Shown one piece after another: positions 47,859 to 60,227 of a stretch of DNA of 64,000 bases. The notes under the pieces were generated by a model. That model had not been told where the DNA came from. It worked only from the letters and a program-made list of their open reading frames with translations, and searched no databases. The translations under genes were made by a program, and so were the position numbers. Where the stretch lies: positions 25,667,903-25,731,902 of the forward strand of contig NC_063152.1 of NCBI RefSeq assembly GCF_020921035.1. Reading direction: 5' to 3'. Each line of letters opens with the position of its first letter. Position 1 is the first letter of the stretch. This stretch comes from Rhodamnia argentea. Its lineage: Eukaryota; Streptophyta; Magnoliopsida; Myrtales; Myrtaceae.

Positions 47859-48586
47859 AAGGGCACACATGGCAACACTTATGATTCAAAAATCAATTTC
47901 TAACCAGAAGTTGATCTTTCTACTTTTGCTCTAGAAGTTGATTTACGATCAGCGAAATTCCTTTGGTAAATGTTGAAAATTTTTACTTCTAACACATTAT
48001 TAACACAAACTCTTCTACGAAAAATTATTGTCGGCGACCGAAAAATTGCTACTCTATTTTTAATCTTTTTAAATTTCTTTAAAATATAATTTTTATTATT
48101 AAAAATATTGTATGCTTTTAAAAATAAAAATTATTATTTATTTTTTACTTCGGCTGCCGGAGACGATGACTCGGCAATAGCACCGGCTACTAGCAACGAC
48201 GGTTGGCGAGGGCGGAGGCAATTGGTCGGAGGCGGGGGGCATTGGCGATAGGCAATGTTCGGAGGCAAGCGGTGAGCAACAATGGTCGGAGGTAGGCAGT
48301 CGGCAAAGGTCGGTGGTGGGAGGCGACGGCAGAGGCTTGGTTGGGAGAGAGAGGTGATGAAAATGAAAAGAGATCAAAGTTATAGAGATATTGATGTTGA
48401 AAGATTTTTACTTCGAAAAAAGAAGTAACTTTTTTTAATTTCTAGAATTAGCTCCAAAAAAACTTGAGAAGTAGAAATTTATTTCAAAAGCAAAAAGGTA
48501 ATGTCGCGCAATCAAACGGATTTCTGCTCCAAAAGTTGCATTACCAAACGGAATACATTTTTAGAAGTGTTACTATGTGCGCCCTA
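47859..48586. mobile_element. TIR element, hAT-like MITE family F4
   Basis: It begins AAGGGCACACATGGCAACAC and ends AAGTGTTACTATGTGCGCCC, an inverted repeat of about 22 bases with few mismatches. Subterminal phrases AGAAGTTGATTT and AAGTAGAAATTTATTT also pair. A GC-rich middle (48180-48350) has GGTCGGAGGC repeats. An 8-bp target duplication was not evident. No transposase is present. Confidence 0.65.
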
Positions 48587-48594
48587 AATGAAGT

Positions 48595-49480
48595 CCTTGA
48601 AATAACTCGAGCTATCAATTAGGTCAATGACCCATTTTTTACCCATATTTTGTACAAATGGGTTGCATATGGGTTCTAAGTTTATAAAAAGCTGAATGAA
48701 AATAGGTTCAAAAAGTTAAGGTTGAAACATATGGATCAAAAATGGGTTACACACTTAAAACCATATTCGACCCATTTTCGACCCAAGAGAAATGGACTTA
48801 GCCTTCAGCTCTCACAAGTTGTAAATGAGCCTCAAAGGCTAAACTTGATTATTATTATTTTTTAAAATTTTGTATTTTTATAAGTAAATGAAAGAAATCA
48901 TAAAAGAAAAATAACATTCAAAAATATAAAAACTATTAGTGGAATCTCGCCTTTGTCTACCGACCATCGCCGACAACCACCGTCGATTGCCACTAGCCAC
49001 CCACCACCTCCCGCCGCCGCCGATGGCAAATGAAAAATGAGATAAAAAAATAAAAAATAATTTTTTAATAATAAAAAATAATTGTTAAAATTTAAAAAAT
49101 TTAAAAAATGCAAAAAAAAATTGACTAGACTTTTATTGTATGAAAGTATTTTAGTAATATTATTTTTTATTTTATTCACTAATTTTTTAAATTTTAATTT
49201 GATTTTTTTATTTGATGTAAATTTTTTATCCTTGTAACATATACATGTGAAGAGCTCAAAATAGGTTAAATGAGTTATATATTTTTTCTTAAAATATTAG
49301 AGTATTTTGGTAATATGAGTCAAAACGGGTCGGATCGGGAATGGGTAAGTTACGGATCCAATCGAGTCGGGCATGAGTCATTAAAAATGGATTAAAACAG
49401 ATTAAATGGGTCAATATAGGTTGGATCATATTTAATCCGATCCAAATTCGACCCGATTCACTCATTTGACACCTCTAGAG
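48595..49480. mobile_element. Non-autonomous element rich in AATGGGT/ACCCATT
   Basis: The left part reads TATCAATTAGGTCAATGACC and the right part GATTCACTCATTTGACACCT, an imperfect inverted pair. The interior has CCATTTTCGACCC and AAACGGGTCGGATCGGG words as in the element at 13379-14440. Flanks TAACTCGA and TAGCTCGG may be an 8-bp target duplication with two mismatches. No open frame is relevant. Confidence 0.5.
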
Positions 49481-49930
49481 ATAGCTCGGTTAAACTGGAA
49501 TTGTCTTGAGTGGGCCCCAGCAAATTTTAAACTTTCTTGTGCACGGGTCCTTCGACACGCATGCACGGACAAAGTACAAGTCGTGGGGTACGGATGGTTG
49601 GACAAACGAGCCGTGCGGGACATCTAGAAGAGAGCGGCTATTGCGGGGTCTTTTGCCAAGACTATGTTTATAGTCAAACCAAAGTGCTTTCCTCTCTTCT
49701 TCTTTTATTTTGTTTTTTTTCTTTTTGTCAATGAGCAAAGAGCTTTTCATGTTCCAACATGGGAGGAGTCAAAAGGGCATAGGTTTGGCGCCGCGTGAGC
49801 GACTTCATTTGCCAACGAAGAAGAAATGGCAAAGGGAAAGGTCGAGCGAAAGAGACGACCGAAAAGACTGATTGATGCAATGCCATAAGATGATGTGGAA
49901 AAAAATGAACATTTGCGGTCAAAGTCGCTG
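49481..49930. repeat. Duplicated block, copy 1, right part
   Basis: The phrases GAATTGTCTTGAGTGGGCCC, CGGATGGTTGGACAAA, GTGCGGGACATCTAGAA and TTTTTGTCAATGAGCAAA match 50775-51110 in order. Frames on either strand have no known domain, so this is probably a duplicated non-coding or decayed segment. Confidence 0.7.
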
Positions 49931-50379
49931 GCTACCTTGTTGGTTGCCCAACTCTAACGAAAAAGCATGTTTTTCACTTTCCACCTCGTCTTGTTGGGAT
50001 GTTCTATCTCCCTTCTATATGTTCTTTCTTGATTGAGGATATGTAAAACGAAACTCGGCACCATTCACATTGATTTGTACCTTATGAGTTCCACGCCGAC
50101 ATGAAGATGCCTTAGGCGAAATTAACGGTGGTAGTAGCAATCAATAATTCATGAGGCCTTGCCTGGAACACCATCCCGGTGCTCTTTATTTGGAATAATG
50201 TTGTGCCAGAGAAAGAGAGAGAGTGGTATCACGCAAGAGAGGGACCAATCCTCTTTAGGATGGCACAACTCAAGAAAGGGCAAATGCCCATGTCGATTTT
50301 AGATGAAAATCAATTGAAAACTTAAAATAGGTCAAGTTCACCCATTGACGATCATATTGCGATTGTCCTCCGGCATACC

Positions 50380-51120
50380 GCATGGTCGGGTACATTCGAT
50401 AACTCAAAAGCATTACTTACGCGAGCAATCAACAATCCTACTTTCAAAGTCACTCTTGATAGCAAATTAAAGTAAACATCTTCGTTCGAATTCAGCGTCG
50501 TGTACTAATTACGCCATCAATCTCGGTTGGATCGTGACAAATGCGAATTCAAACTTTAGATTACTCAATTAACAACGAGCTAGGGCTTATATCGAATTTC
50601 CTATTCTAATCTAGTCCCATTAGTCATTTGAAAAACTATAAAATGCCAAGTGTAGTTTAATCGAACCTGGGCAGGTAACGATCTAGAAAATGAGCAGTTG
50701 GTCCAGATCTATCTCACTTTACACTCGGGGTCGTCTCCAGTGAAGATCCACGAAACTACTCCAGCCGCAAGCAGGTGGGAAATTGTCTTCAGCGGGCCCC
50801 GGGAAACTAGGCGAACTTCTCGGGCACGGGTCCCACGACACGTATGCACGGACAGAAGTACGGACCCGTGCGGTACGGATGGTTGGACAAAATTGTGCCG
50901 TGCGGAACATCTAGAACTAGAAGAGGAGGTCAGCCATTGTGGGGCCCTTGCCAACGCGATGGTTTTTTTGTCAATCAGCAAAAGATTCTTTACCCATTCC
51001 AACACGGGAGCAGCCAGAAAGGACATCGACTCGGAGCTGCGTGAACGATTCTTATTGCCTAAGGAGATGAAATCGCAAAGGGAATGGTGGAGATTCCATG
51101 TTCACAAGACTAATTAGTTA
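50380..51120. repeat. Duplicated block, copy 2 (uninterrupted)
   Basis: It matches 46985-47306 followed directly by 49481-49930. It therefore shows the arrangement before the three elements at 47307-49480 inserted. It contains overlapping open frames of about 100-140 codons on both strands with no recognisable domain; their counterparts in copy 1 are not maintained. Confidence 0.65.
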
Positions 51121-53039
51121 ATTACGTAAAGAATTGTTAGATCAGAATATGGTCAAGACTACTATGTAAGACCCTTTCAAATCCGGTACTTAAGCGACGC
51201 GGGATGATAATTGAACACTCGACACTTGATTCCTCAAACATTTGCACCCGTTGCAATACATCTTGCGCGAAACAGGTTAATTACATTATCAAGATAATTT
51301 TTACGCACGACAAAAATGTCTCGCTTTACATTAGTGACGTAATTGGCGGCCCGCGATTCGACCAACGACACCGACTTATTCTTATCGTATCCGTCACCGA
51401 CTTATAAAAGCAAAGCTCAAGAATCCCCGGTACTGAATAAGAAAAATTAGATACACATAGGCTAACGAAACTCTAATACATCGACTTACCCTCGTAACAA
51501 TACGAGTGAGAGTCGAATATTTTCTCGTTAACCATCCATTTTGTCGTATCTTATAGATAAAAATAAAATAAAAAGCGGTTGCGGATTAGGGTCCCAAACT
51601 TTACCTTAGAATAAGTACATAAAAACCCACGTGCGAGCCACGTGTCCTTGGAAAGAAGAGAACCTCCAACGAAAGATCGGCACCAATTGCAATTGGAATA
51701 TTCATACTGGACTTGGTCTTGGTGTCCGTCATTGTGTTCTTGTATAGTCAAACCTAACTATATTCTCCTTTATTTTACTTTGACTTCCTCAATCTAGAGG
51801 GCACAAACTAGAAGTGGGTGAGCACGAACGCTAGTGGGGTTGCTACAAAACCCAATTTCCTCGAACCCACAAAACTCTTTTTCTTTTCTTTTATATTTTT
51901 TTTAATTTTCAAACCATAAATTCGAAAATTAATTTTTAATTATTTGTTCCTATTTTATAGGACCACATACATAGTGAGGAAGAGCCAAAAAGTCCGCCCA
52001 CCTTTGGACCCGCCAAACAAAAAATTAGTCCGCCCACCTTCCGCGGCATATGATGCTCCCGTCTCCCAATCATACATCTGTAGAACTTTAGAAAAGAGGG
52101 AAAAAGAAACAAAAAAAATGTGATCAAAATGCCATGTCGACAAACGTAAAGATGTTTACACGATTCGTTTGAGAAACTAGCCATTGGGTTACACAACGAT
52201 CAAATTAGTTCGTTGATTCCGAATTGTTTCGGACATAGCTATATGTACAACATTTCTTTTTATGGAAAAATTTGTCAAATCAGTCCTAAACTTATTGTAC
52301 ATATGTCAATTCATTTATAAACTTTTTAAAATTCTACCAATTTAGTTATAAACTTTTAAGCTATATTTCAATATAGCCCTTCTAGTTAATTTTTATCGAA
52401 AAAGGCCAACGTGGCGATCCAGTCATCGCTAGTTGTCCTAGATCAGGCTGAATTTTTTTTCTCAGCATCTTTTGCAATAGGATTATGACCGATTGGTCGG
52501 TTTTCTCCAATTTTTTTTTTATTAAAACAATTTTTCTTACACCGATTTGAAATATATTTGGTCCATCTTTAGTCGGAGACCATGGATAATAATATCAAAA
52601 TGAGGGTATGTGCTCCACAAAAGTAGGAGATCCGTTAGACAACCATCCAACGTAACAATTTTTTTTGTATTTCAAATTAAGATGAGTTAAGGGTGTTTTG
52701 GTCATTTGATAAATTAGTATCGAATTTAAAATTTGGTTCTAATATGTACAAAAAAAAAACGAGTACGTTGAATCCAATTTACGGCACGTCCGCATCGTTC
52801 TAGAGGATGAGCAGACGGTCAAGCTTCCCCCACGCGGTTTAGTCTTTGGTCAAGTTTTCTTAACATATTTCAATAACGTTGTTCTTAGTCGATCAAATCA
52901 TTGATAATTCGGGGAAGGCGCTCGTGAAATTTCGACATCCAGGACAAGGAAGGCATAATTCAGAATACACACCTATCCGCCAGAAATTACAAACGAAAGA
53001 ATCTGGATAAATTAATTATTAAATTGTCTGTATTTCCAT
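51121..53039. other. Intergenic, no gene; one half foldback arm
   Basis: At 52263-52410 the left arm of an F1-like element is present (GTCAAATCAGTCCTAAACTT) without a matching right arm. A short phrase, AGTCCGCCCACCTT, occurs twice at about 51988 and 52027. No coding gene is seen. Confidence 0.45.
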
Positions 53040-53385
53040 AAATAAAAAAGGGGGGAAAATTTTCAAGTAAAGACATGAAGTGCCTCCATTTTTTCAAATA
53101 AGGGTCGGAAGTGGACCTTGTATTCGAGATAAGGACTTGAAGTGCCATCTTTGTTTCAAAGAAGGACCTGACCATGGGCATTTTAGTTATTTATATTTTT
53201 TAAGTAAAAAAAATATTCAAAAAAATGTAAATGACTAAAATACCCTTGGTCAAGGCCCCGCTTTGAAATAAATAGGGCATATCATGCCCTTATTTGAAAT
53301 AAAGTCCATTTCAAGCTCTTATTTGAGAAAACGATGGCACTTCGGATACTAATTTGGAATTGTTCCAAAAAGAAATAGGTGAAAC
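53040..53385. mobile_element. Long inverted-repeat (foldback) element, family F5
   Basis: The phrase CCATGGGCATTTTAGTTATT on the left pairs with AATGACTAAAATACCCTTGG on the right around an AT-rich loop at about 53195-53220. Outer arms also pair in part (AAATAAGG, TGAAGTGCC versus GGCACTTC, CTTATTTG). It would form a hairpin RNA if transcribed. It has no coding capacity. Confidence 0.65.
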
Positions 53386-55936
53386 AAAAAAATTAATAAG
53401 TAAATGAACTTTTGATTCCACATTTATACGGCCTCGCTAATAGTTTCAGAACCCCCATAACCGCAATGCGTAATTTAGGTAAAGATTTGATTTCAAATGA
53501 ACTGTTAATCATTTTGCAAACTAATTGTCGCATAATGTAGATTTTATTCTCCATTCGCATTTTCTCGTTTGACAGCTTCAGTCACTCTATCAAAGTTTTC
53601 TATCATCGATCGTTTAAATAGACGTGAAACTCGCTTTCTTTCATGTACGAATTGAATTGGCAGTGCGGAGGCGTTCAACAAGAGAAATTTAGAATTTTTA
53701 CATGACGGGGCTGATAGAACTTTGCTTAGAAATATCATCCGTAGCCCATCAATTTAATCAATAGTATATATGTAGTAGAGTTTTTTTTTTTTTTTTTAAA
53801 GATAGAATGATTTTCATCAGCAAGCTCTTCCCTCCTTCATACCTTATAAGATAAAATAAAATAATAAAACGAAGATATTAACAGAAAAAGTAATCTTCAC
53901 AAGATAAGAAATGGATATCACAAAGAAAATAACGGATGAAGAGAAGAAGAGGCGAACCACTGACTAGGGATTGTCCCAATGATCACTCTTCTCATTGAAA
54001 AGAGGGAGATAGGAGATTCCAATCCCCACCTTCGGGAGGAATGGGGTGGGGACGCTTGAGAAGGAAGCAAGATTTCTTAACTTTCTCTTGAAAAGAGGGT
54101 TCTTGCTGGCATGTGGATGGTGTCATCGCTGCCTACAACCTTTATTTTCTTTTTTTTTTTTTTCAAACGGCGGCATCAATTGGAACAGAAAAGAATATGC
54201 GGAAAAAAAATGAATTTAAAGATCCGATTGAATAATTCTAGAAAAAATATTACGGACTTTCAATACAATTTTAAAAAATAGGGGAAATCTTGGATAAACA
54301 CCAAAAAAGAAAAAGGAAAAAAAAAATGAGGGTGCTAGTGATTCCCACTTTCCAACTTTTCATGGTGGCGGAGCGCCTGCAAGAAAATTGACGTGGATAG
54401 TGGTAGGGGATTGTTGGTGAAGAAAAGGCTCTCTCTCTCTCTCTCTCTCGCTGAGACTGTCGGCTCTTACGTTTGTCGCAATTAAAACCATAGATTTTGT
54501 CCCAAACCTCCAGCTCGATCGATTGATTCCTTGAATCGCATCTAACTTTGTCCAAAGTGTTTTCACTCTTTTGGCAAAAATTACGTGTTATCAGATCAAC
54601 TAGATTGTCGTGTCGGGCCAATTGATTCGCCTATCTTTAAGCTCGAACTTCGGATTTTTTTATTTTTTATTTTGCCTCGGGGGTAACTCATAGACAAACA
54701 TTACTTATTACCATGCAATTACACTTTTATCCTTTTAATATTTCTTTTAAAGTTCGTAAATGATCGAGTTGAGTTCCCAGCATGGAAGTCAAGTTGAGCT
54801 TGAGCCAGCCATTGGCTGCGTATGGCTCGGCTTTAGAAATGAACCTTGGAGACATACAAAATGCCCTACTTTTGGGAAAAATACAAATTGTGTTTGGTAA
54901 AAAAAAATCCACTTTAAAGTAATTTTGAGTTAAATAATATTTGAGAAAAAAAATAAATTTGCAAAGGGCTTCGGCTATAATTTTTTCTCTTTTATTAAAA
55001 AAAAAATTAAACCATCTAGCGGAGGGCTCAGTCTGCCAATAAGTCGGATGTGGCGCCGATGGCCGTCGCACGACCACCAACGACTATCGCATCACCGGAC
55101 CCCAAGTGACAAGGCTTGAGGTTGCGGGACCCAGGCGACCGTTGCCTAGGCGGTGGTGTGACCTTAGGTGATCGACACTTGGATCACGCGATCTCGCCGA
55201 CCGCCCTTGATCAAGAAGATGAGTAGTATATCTAGGATTTACAAGTTCAAAGGAGTAAAATTGAATTTTTAGTAAAGTTTTGAGGGTAAAATAGGCAATT
55301 GACTAATTTTCATTAATTAGAGCCTCCAGCATTGAACTTTCGGTTTTTTCAAGTCCAGCTTTCATTCCAAGACTCCTTCAAAATGATTACCAAACGCCCC
55401 AGAATTTTGGGGCCTTAAGGACTTTCCGAATAGTGAACTAAAAGCACACATTATGTCAGCTCGACATGACATGGCTGGATTGAATTGGACTAAACCTTTA
55501 GAAAAACGCGTGGATTTTTCTTGCTTAAAAGCTGTGAGCTAAACTATCTTTGTCGATCATTGGGGATTGTCTCAATTGCCACTCTTTTCATTTGCGAGGA
55601 AGGGGATGGGGGTTTGAATCCTCACTGTGAGGAGTAGGGGTGGGAACGTGCGAGGAGGGACCATGGTTTCACAATGTGTATACTATACTTGCTTTCGCGA
55701 TAAAACTCACCATTAATAAATTCATACGATATTTCAAATCATAGGATGGTTTCTCCTCCGTTCGATCGCTGTCCCGGGGGCCCCGCGAGTAATAACTCAT
55801 CAAGAGCCGTTGAACACGGGGATCAACGTGAGCGCCACACGTTCTCCCTTTGATCATACGGCAGTTGTCACTCCCGATTCCTTGCGTACGGAACCTTCTG
55901 CGCATTGCACCCTTCTTCTCCAGTCTCACCCTTGAC

Positions 55937-55979
<43 letters not shown>

Positions 55980-56344
55980 CCAGCTATTTAACTTGATTTT
56001 TTCTTCCTCCAACATCGCGTCCCTCCCACTGCTCTCTCTCTCTCTCTCTCGTCTTGTTTCTGTAGCGAAACGGTTCGCCCACCTGTGAAGATTGAACAGA
56101 GCTTTCAGACGAGGAAGGAGGAAAGAAAGAGAGGACGTTTGGAATCGCGTTTCCCTTCCTTCCTCTGCCCCGCATGAGAATCGTCTCGCTCAAGCAGGAC
56201 AGAGGAGAAGAAGATCGGCGAAGATGTCTAACGTTCCCTCCTCTCTGTCCGAAGTCTGCCTCACTCTCTTCCGTCTCGCCATGTCCGTTGCCCTCCTGCT
56301 GAAACCCCCCACATCCTAACGAACACACACTCTCCGTTTCTGTC
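53386..56344. other. Intergenic and SAUR promoter; dispersed short repeats
   Basis: Two related blocks of about 100 bp occur at about 53955-54060 (GGGATTGTCCCAATGATCAC) and 55555-55650 (GGGATTGTCTCAATTGCCAC). Both contain a CAATCCCC/GAATCCTC motif and a GGGG(T)GGGAACG or GGGTGGGGACGC motif, so they are a dispersed repeat pair. CT runs lie at 54431-54450, 55939-55976 and 56033-56050. No protein-coding gene was recognised. Confidence 0.45.
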
Positions 56345-56362
56345 TGTCTCTGTCTCTGTCTC
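56345..56362 (+). promoter_or_regulatory. Three tandem TGTCTC words in the SAUR leader
   Basis: TGTCTC, the core of the classical auxin-response element, occurs at 56345, 56351 and 56357, 43 bases before the ATG. The location inside a pyrimidine-rich leader means it may simply be microsatellite sequence. No other auxin-element arrangement was assessed. Confidence 0.35.
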
Positions 56363-56404
56363 CTTCTCTTTCCCTCTTCTCTGTTTTAAATCCGTGCCGC
56401 TCCG

Positions 56405-56941
56405 ATGAGGACACTCAAGCTCAAGTTCAGGGGAATCAAGCTCAAGAAGCGCCTCTTCCGGGCCACCCGTTGGATCCTCCGGCGACCCAGGAGCCCGGTC
56501 GCCTACCTCCGCCTCAGCCCCCCGTCCCCGCCGCCGACGCCGCAGCCCCAGGAACCGAGAAGGACACCCGTGTCGAGGCTCCTCACCTGGGGCCGCCGCC
56601 TGACCAGCAAGACCAGGCGTCTCTGCTCCGCGAAGCCCAGGTCGGGCTACATACCCATGGGCCAAGACCCGCATCCCGTCTCGGCGGCCGTGCCCAAAGG
56701 GCACCTCGCGGTCTACGTCGGCCAGAAGGACGCCGACTTCTGCCGGGTCCTGGTGCCGGTGATCTACTTCAACCACCCCCTGTTCGGGGAGCTCCTGAGG
56801 GAGGCGGAGGAGGAGTTCGGCTACGACCACCCGGGCGGGATCACGATCCCCTGCGGGGTCTCGGAGTTCGAGCGGGTCAAGACCAGGATCGCCGCCGGAG
56901 GCTGCGGCGGCCCGAGGACGGCGCTGAAGCGGTGTTATTGA
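56405..56941 (+). CDS. SAUR-family (small auxin-up RNA) protein
   Basis: Intronless gene for a 178-residue protein of the auxin-inducible SAUR family. Members of the family promote or modulate cell expansion, often through PP2C-D phosphatases at the plasma membrane; that role is family knowledge, not shown here. The SAUR core spans about 94-162 with VPKGHLAVYVG (96-106), YFNHPLFGELL (121-131) and EEEFGYDHPGGITIPC (135-150). The N-terminal 90 residues are long for the family and strongly basic (KLKFRGIKLKKR, then PRSPVAY), followed by a Pro-rich stretch, as in the larger subgroup of SAURs. The ATG at 56405 is the first in a CT-rich leader. The coding part is much more GC-rich than its surroundings, as is usual for SAURs. 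Long antisense and alternative frames overlap it but are shadows of its GC content. Confidence 0.92.
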   Translation: MRTLKLKFRGIKLKKRLFRATRWILRRPRSPVAYLRLSPPSPPPTPQPQEPRRTPVSRLLTWGRRLTSKTRRLCSAKPRSGYIPMGQDPHPVSAAVPKGHLAVYVGQKDADFCRVLVPVIYFNHPLFGELLREAEEEFGYDHPGGITIPCGVSEFERVKTRIAAGGCGGPRTALKRCY

Positions 56942-57721
56942 CGAGCACCGCTTGCACGAACCGGCCGATGGACCAGACCCGCTTCGACAGATGAATCAAA
57001 GCTCTGACTGATCATCTCGATATGCTCCGTGGCCCTACACAAAAACAAGCGTTGTAGATTATTGAGACGCCCTTGGGCGACGATGATGAAAAGATTAGCG
57101 ATCAGGATCTTCGTAGAGATTCCCAGTAGAAGATTAGATCATCTCCATTTCTTCCTTCATACAATACTGTAGTGTACTGGAACTACTTCCATAGACGTGT
57201 ATATATAGTCAAAAGTTTTGTTCATCTCCTCCCAATCCTCTCTCTCCTTCTCTAGGGTTTCTTGCTTCATGCTTCATGCTTCGTTGAAGAAGATGGGTGA
57301 CGTGGCATTTGCGTACGATTATCAGTTTTTCCGATCTTGCCCAACGCTTGGAGAATAGGGAAAAGACAGAGACAGGAACATATGGCTGGTAATTAGAAGA
57401 ATATTACAAAGATGTGCTGTGATCCCGGGGATATGGCGATTTCATGACTAGGTCATGAAAGGGTTTTCAACTCTGCTTGATAGGTACAAAGGATTTCTTG
57501 CATGTGGAGATGAACCCTCTCTGCAAAATTGGCTCGGTGTGTTTATTTGTAGCTATTATGATCCTTGGTATTAAGGTTGAGAATTCATATATTATTTCAC
57601 TCTTCCATGTGTTACCAAAGGTAATTATGGATTTACCATATTCGTCGTGTGTCTAAGTGCTCAGTCCCATCGGGGATAACAAGGTATTTTGGTCCAAGTA
57701 CCTACCAATGCTCTAAGTTTG
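56942..57721. other. 3' flank of the SAUR gene, no gene seen
   Basis: This contains the 3' UTR and unremarkable intergenic DNA. A direct repeat GCTTCATGCTTCATGCTTC lies at about 57267-57285. Confidence 0.4.
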
Positions 57722-58372
57722 GAGGGAAAGTTATAAAAAAAAAAAATTTACATCTATTGCAATTGTATCAGTCCAGTCTTAGATTTTTTTTTTTTTCACG
57801 ATTTATGTCACAGGGCATGTTGTGCTGTCCTGTTGTGCAATCATCCGATGAATAGTAGGGTATGAGAAGCGGGACAGGTGGGTGTAAGCCAAAAGCATAT
57901 ATGAGATAATGTTCTAAAGGTAAGGAAGCTTTGCGAGATCCGATTTGTCCGTCAAACGATCCCGGCCGATTTGGGAGTCTATCTCTTTTATTGCCTTTTC
58001 TAAGATCTCGGGATGGTTGAGCAAATTGGCTAGCGCCCGATCCTAAACCTTTTGCAATCGTATCTATTCGGTCCATTCAGCCAATTTTAGCACGGCGATC
58101 GGCCAAAGGAGATGGCCGATGAGGTCGAGCCTTGCCAATGGCCGACAGGGGAGCGCTTCACCCGAGGCCGGTGATCCGTTGGAGGAAAAAGAGGAAAGAA
58201 AAAACAGAAAAAGAACAAGAAGAGCAAACAAATATTTAAATATTTTGTCATCGGTTGGCATCCACATTAGTACCGGTCGGCTAAATAGACTGAATTGACA
58301 CAATTGCAAAAGGATTTAGGAATGAATTAGTATAATTACAATGGTTATAGGACATGTTTAATAATTTTCCCT
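57722..58372. mobile_element. F1 foldback element, apparently interrupted
   Basis: The left arm (GGAAAGTTATAAAAAAA then CATCTATTGCAATTGTATC) is at 57722-57800 and the right arm ends CAATGGTTATAGGACATGTT then TAATAATTTTCCC at 58371. About 245 bp (57800-58045) of unrelated sequence separates the left arm from its expected continuation CCTAAACCTTTTGCAATC. The inserted piece shows no clear ends. Confidence 0.5.
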
Positions 58373-60227
58373 CTCACTGAATTTTGATGTATATGGTGGA
58401 GTAACGATGATAAGTGTATTGAGACCGGTCTACTCAATTTCTAAATCCCGCGTGACGGGCTATAATCGGACCATCGCGGGGTTCACCTCCGACACACCAA
58501 ATTATTTACTTAAATCTACTTATTTTGTCGATCAATCTTAGTGTACTTAGCATTACCAGCGAAAGTCAGATAATTTCGTGCTTACTGTTGCATCGTGACC
58601 ATAAACGTCTCTTTCACCAACTTGGTGGTGGCGGTGGTAGTGGAGAATCTTGATCGGAGATTAGAATTAGACGTTGGAGCAATCCCCACATCCGCTTGAA
58701 GACAAAAAACAAAAAAAACAAAAAAAGCAAAAAGGTAAAGGGTCTCTTTTGGCGAGTGGACTTTTCAAACGCTCAAATGGAATTTTAATTGTGGGAGGCA
58801 CTGCTCAAAGACTTCGATCAAGCCAAGTGTCCCGGAAGAGTCGCGCCGATGGAGAAATTGTCGTCTAGGCGTGATCAAAAGCCATCGAGGGGGGCCGCTT
58901 GGCAATAAATTTAATCGATCTTAATGCCGACCGCCCTCAAATTGAGATTGGATCGGTCTTGTGTGTCGTACCGTCTTCCGTACGTAAGCAAGAAAAGGTC
59001 TCAATAAAGAGTAGGGCGATCGCTTCCCGATCCAGTCTGATCCCACTCAAAAATTGGATCGAAAGGACCGATTTTGAGGAACTGAAACTGGTGGATTATT
59101 AGTATGTGTGAGTAACATGGATTTTAATTTTAATATGTTTAGACAATTGAAAAAATAACTATGAAGTATTAAGTTTAAAATTAAGAAATAAAAAAAGGAC
59201 ATAAAATAATCAATCTGATCGGGAGGGCCTCGAATAGGGAACCAAACCAAAAATCATCGATTCAAATTTATGGAAATGAGAACCCAACCGAACCGGCCGG
59301 TTTGGTCCCGTCCGAGTGGTTCCCGATTCGGTAAGTCCGTCTTGCTCACCTCCGATAAAGAGAAAAATGAATTCAAAAAGAAAGATGGACGGTAGTAGAG
59401 AATTAAATATTTTAACTCGAAATTAGCAACATGTAACGAGTAGGCGAAACACCTGGCTTTAAAAGGATAAGGAAGTGCAAGATTATTCCATCGGTGCGGT
59501 TATTCGAGTTCGAACGATGTGAGATTAAAGATACTTCAAACTTGCGGCATCCTCCTAGTTATGATAACGTGGTAGGTGGTCTCGATCACGTACACTATCG
59601 GCGTGCTCGGTATCGTCGGTTCTAGTGACGGCTCATTGGCTTTAGGGCAGCATGCCTTGCTAGTTTGAGGTTGCGCAATTATCGACTACTAGCGACATGA
59701 TCCGAGTTGCAAGATTATGTGAGACCCCAAACATGTCTAGCGCCGAACTAGTTTCAAATCGAACAAACTTTTCGAAAGCTAAGTGGGAAACAAATAAAAG
59801 AACGAAGATACCACCTACATTGTACGAGGAATGAAATCCAACATGTACCTTGCCCTGACTTGTCCAAATATCAACGTAAATCTGGATCTTTTGTAGAGGA
59901 GACCATGACAATTTTATTGAGCATTTGGTTTAGGCGCGATGCGAATATGACGATCGATACGATGTTTACGGAAAATAGATGGACACATGTTTGAAAATAA
60001 TATCCTCACCTTAACATTGAGCATTCAATGTACCTAATTAGCACTTTAAATTGACCTGTGTTAATACATTTTCGAAAATAAGGACATACAATGAGTCAAA
60101 ACTGTTTCCGTGAAGTTTGGTGATGGCACAATGGACATTTTCAACATAGGACTGGCAATGCTCGACACAAATAACAACACAAGGCAACATATGAATCATA
60201 GAGAAATGATCGGGATAACATGATAAG
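58373..60227. other. Intergenic, no gene seen
   Basis: Only short open frames without domains are present. No repeat shared with the rest of the window was identified. Confidence 0.4.

Noticed and set aside
48138-48377. Minus-strand Pro/Ser-rich frame
   Set aside because: It is inside the GC-rich middle of a TIR element with repeated GGTCGGAGGC words.
50698-51117. 139-codon plus-strand frame
   Set aside because: The duplicated counterpart at 49481-49930 does not keep the frame, and no domain is recognised.
56261-56994. Long antisense and alternative-frame reading frames over the SAUR gene
   Set aside because: They exist because the gene is GC-rich and stop codons are rare; none has a known domain, while the sense frame has a full SAUR core.
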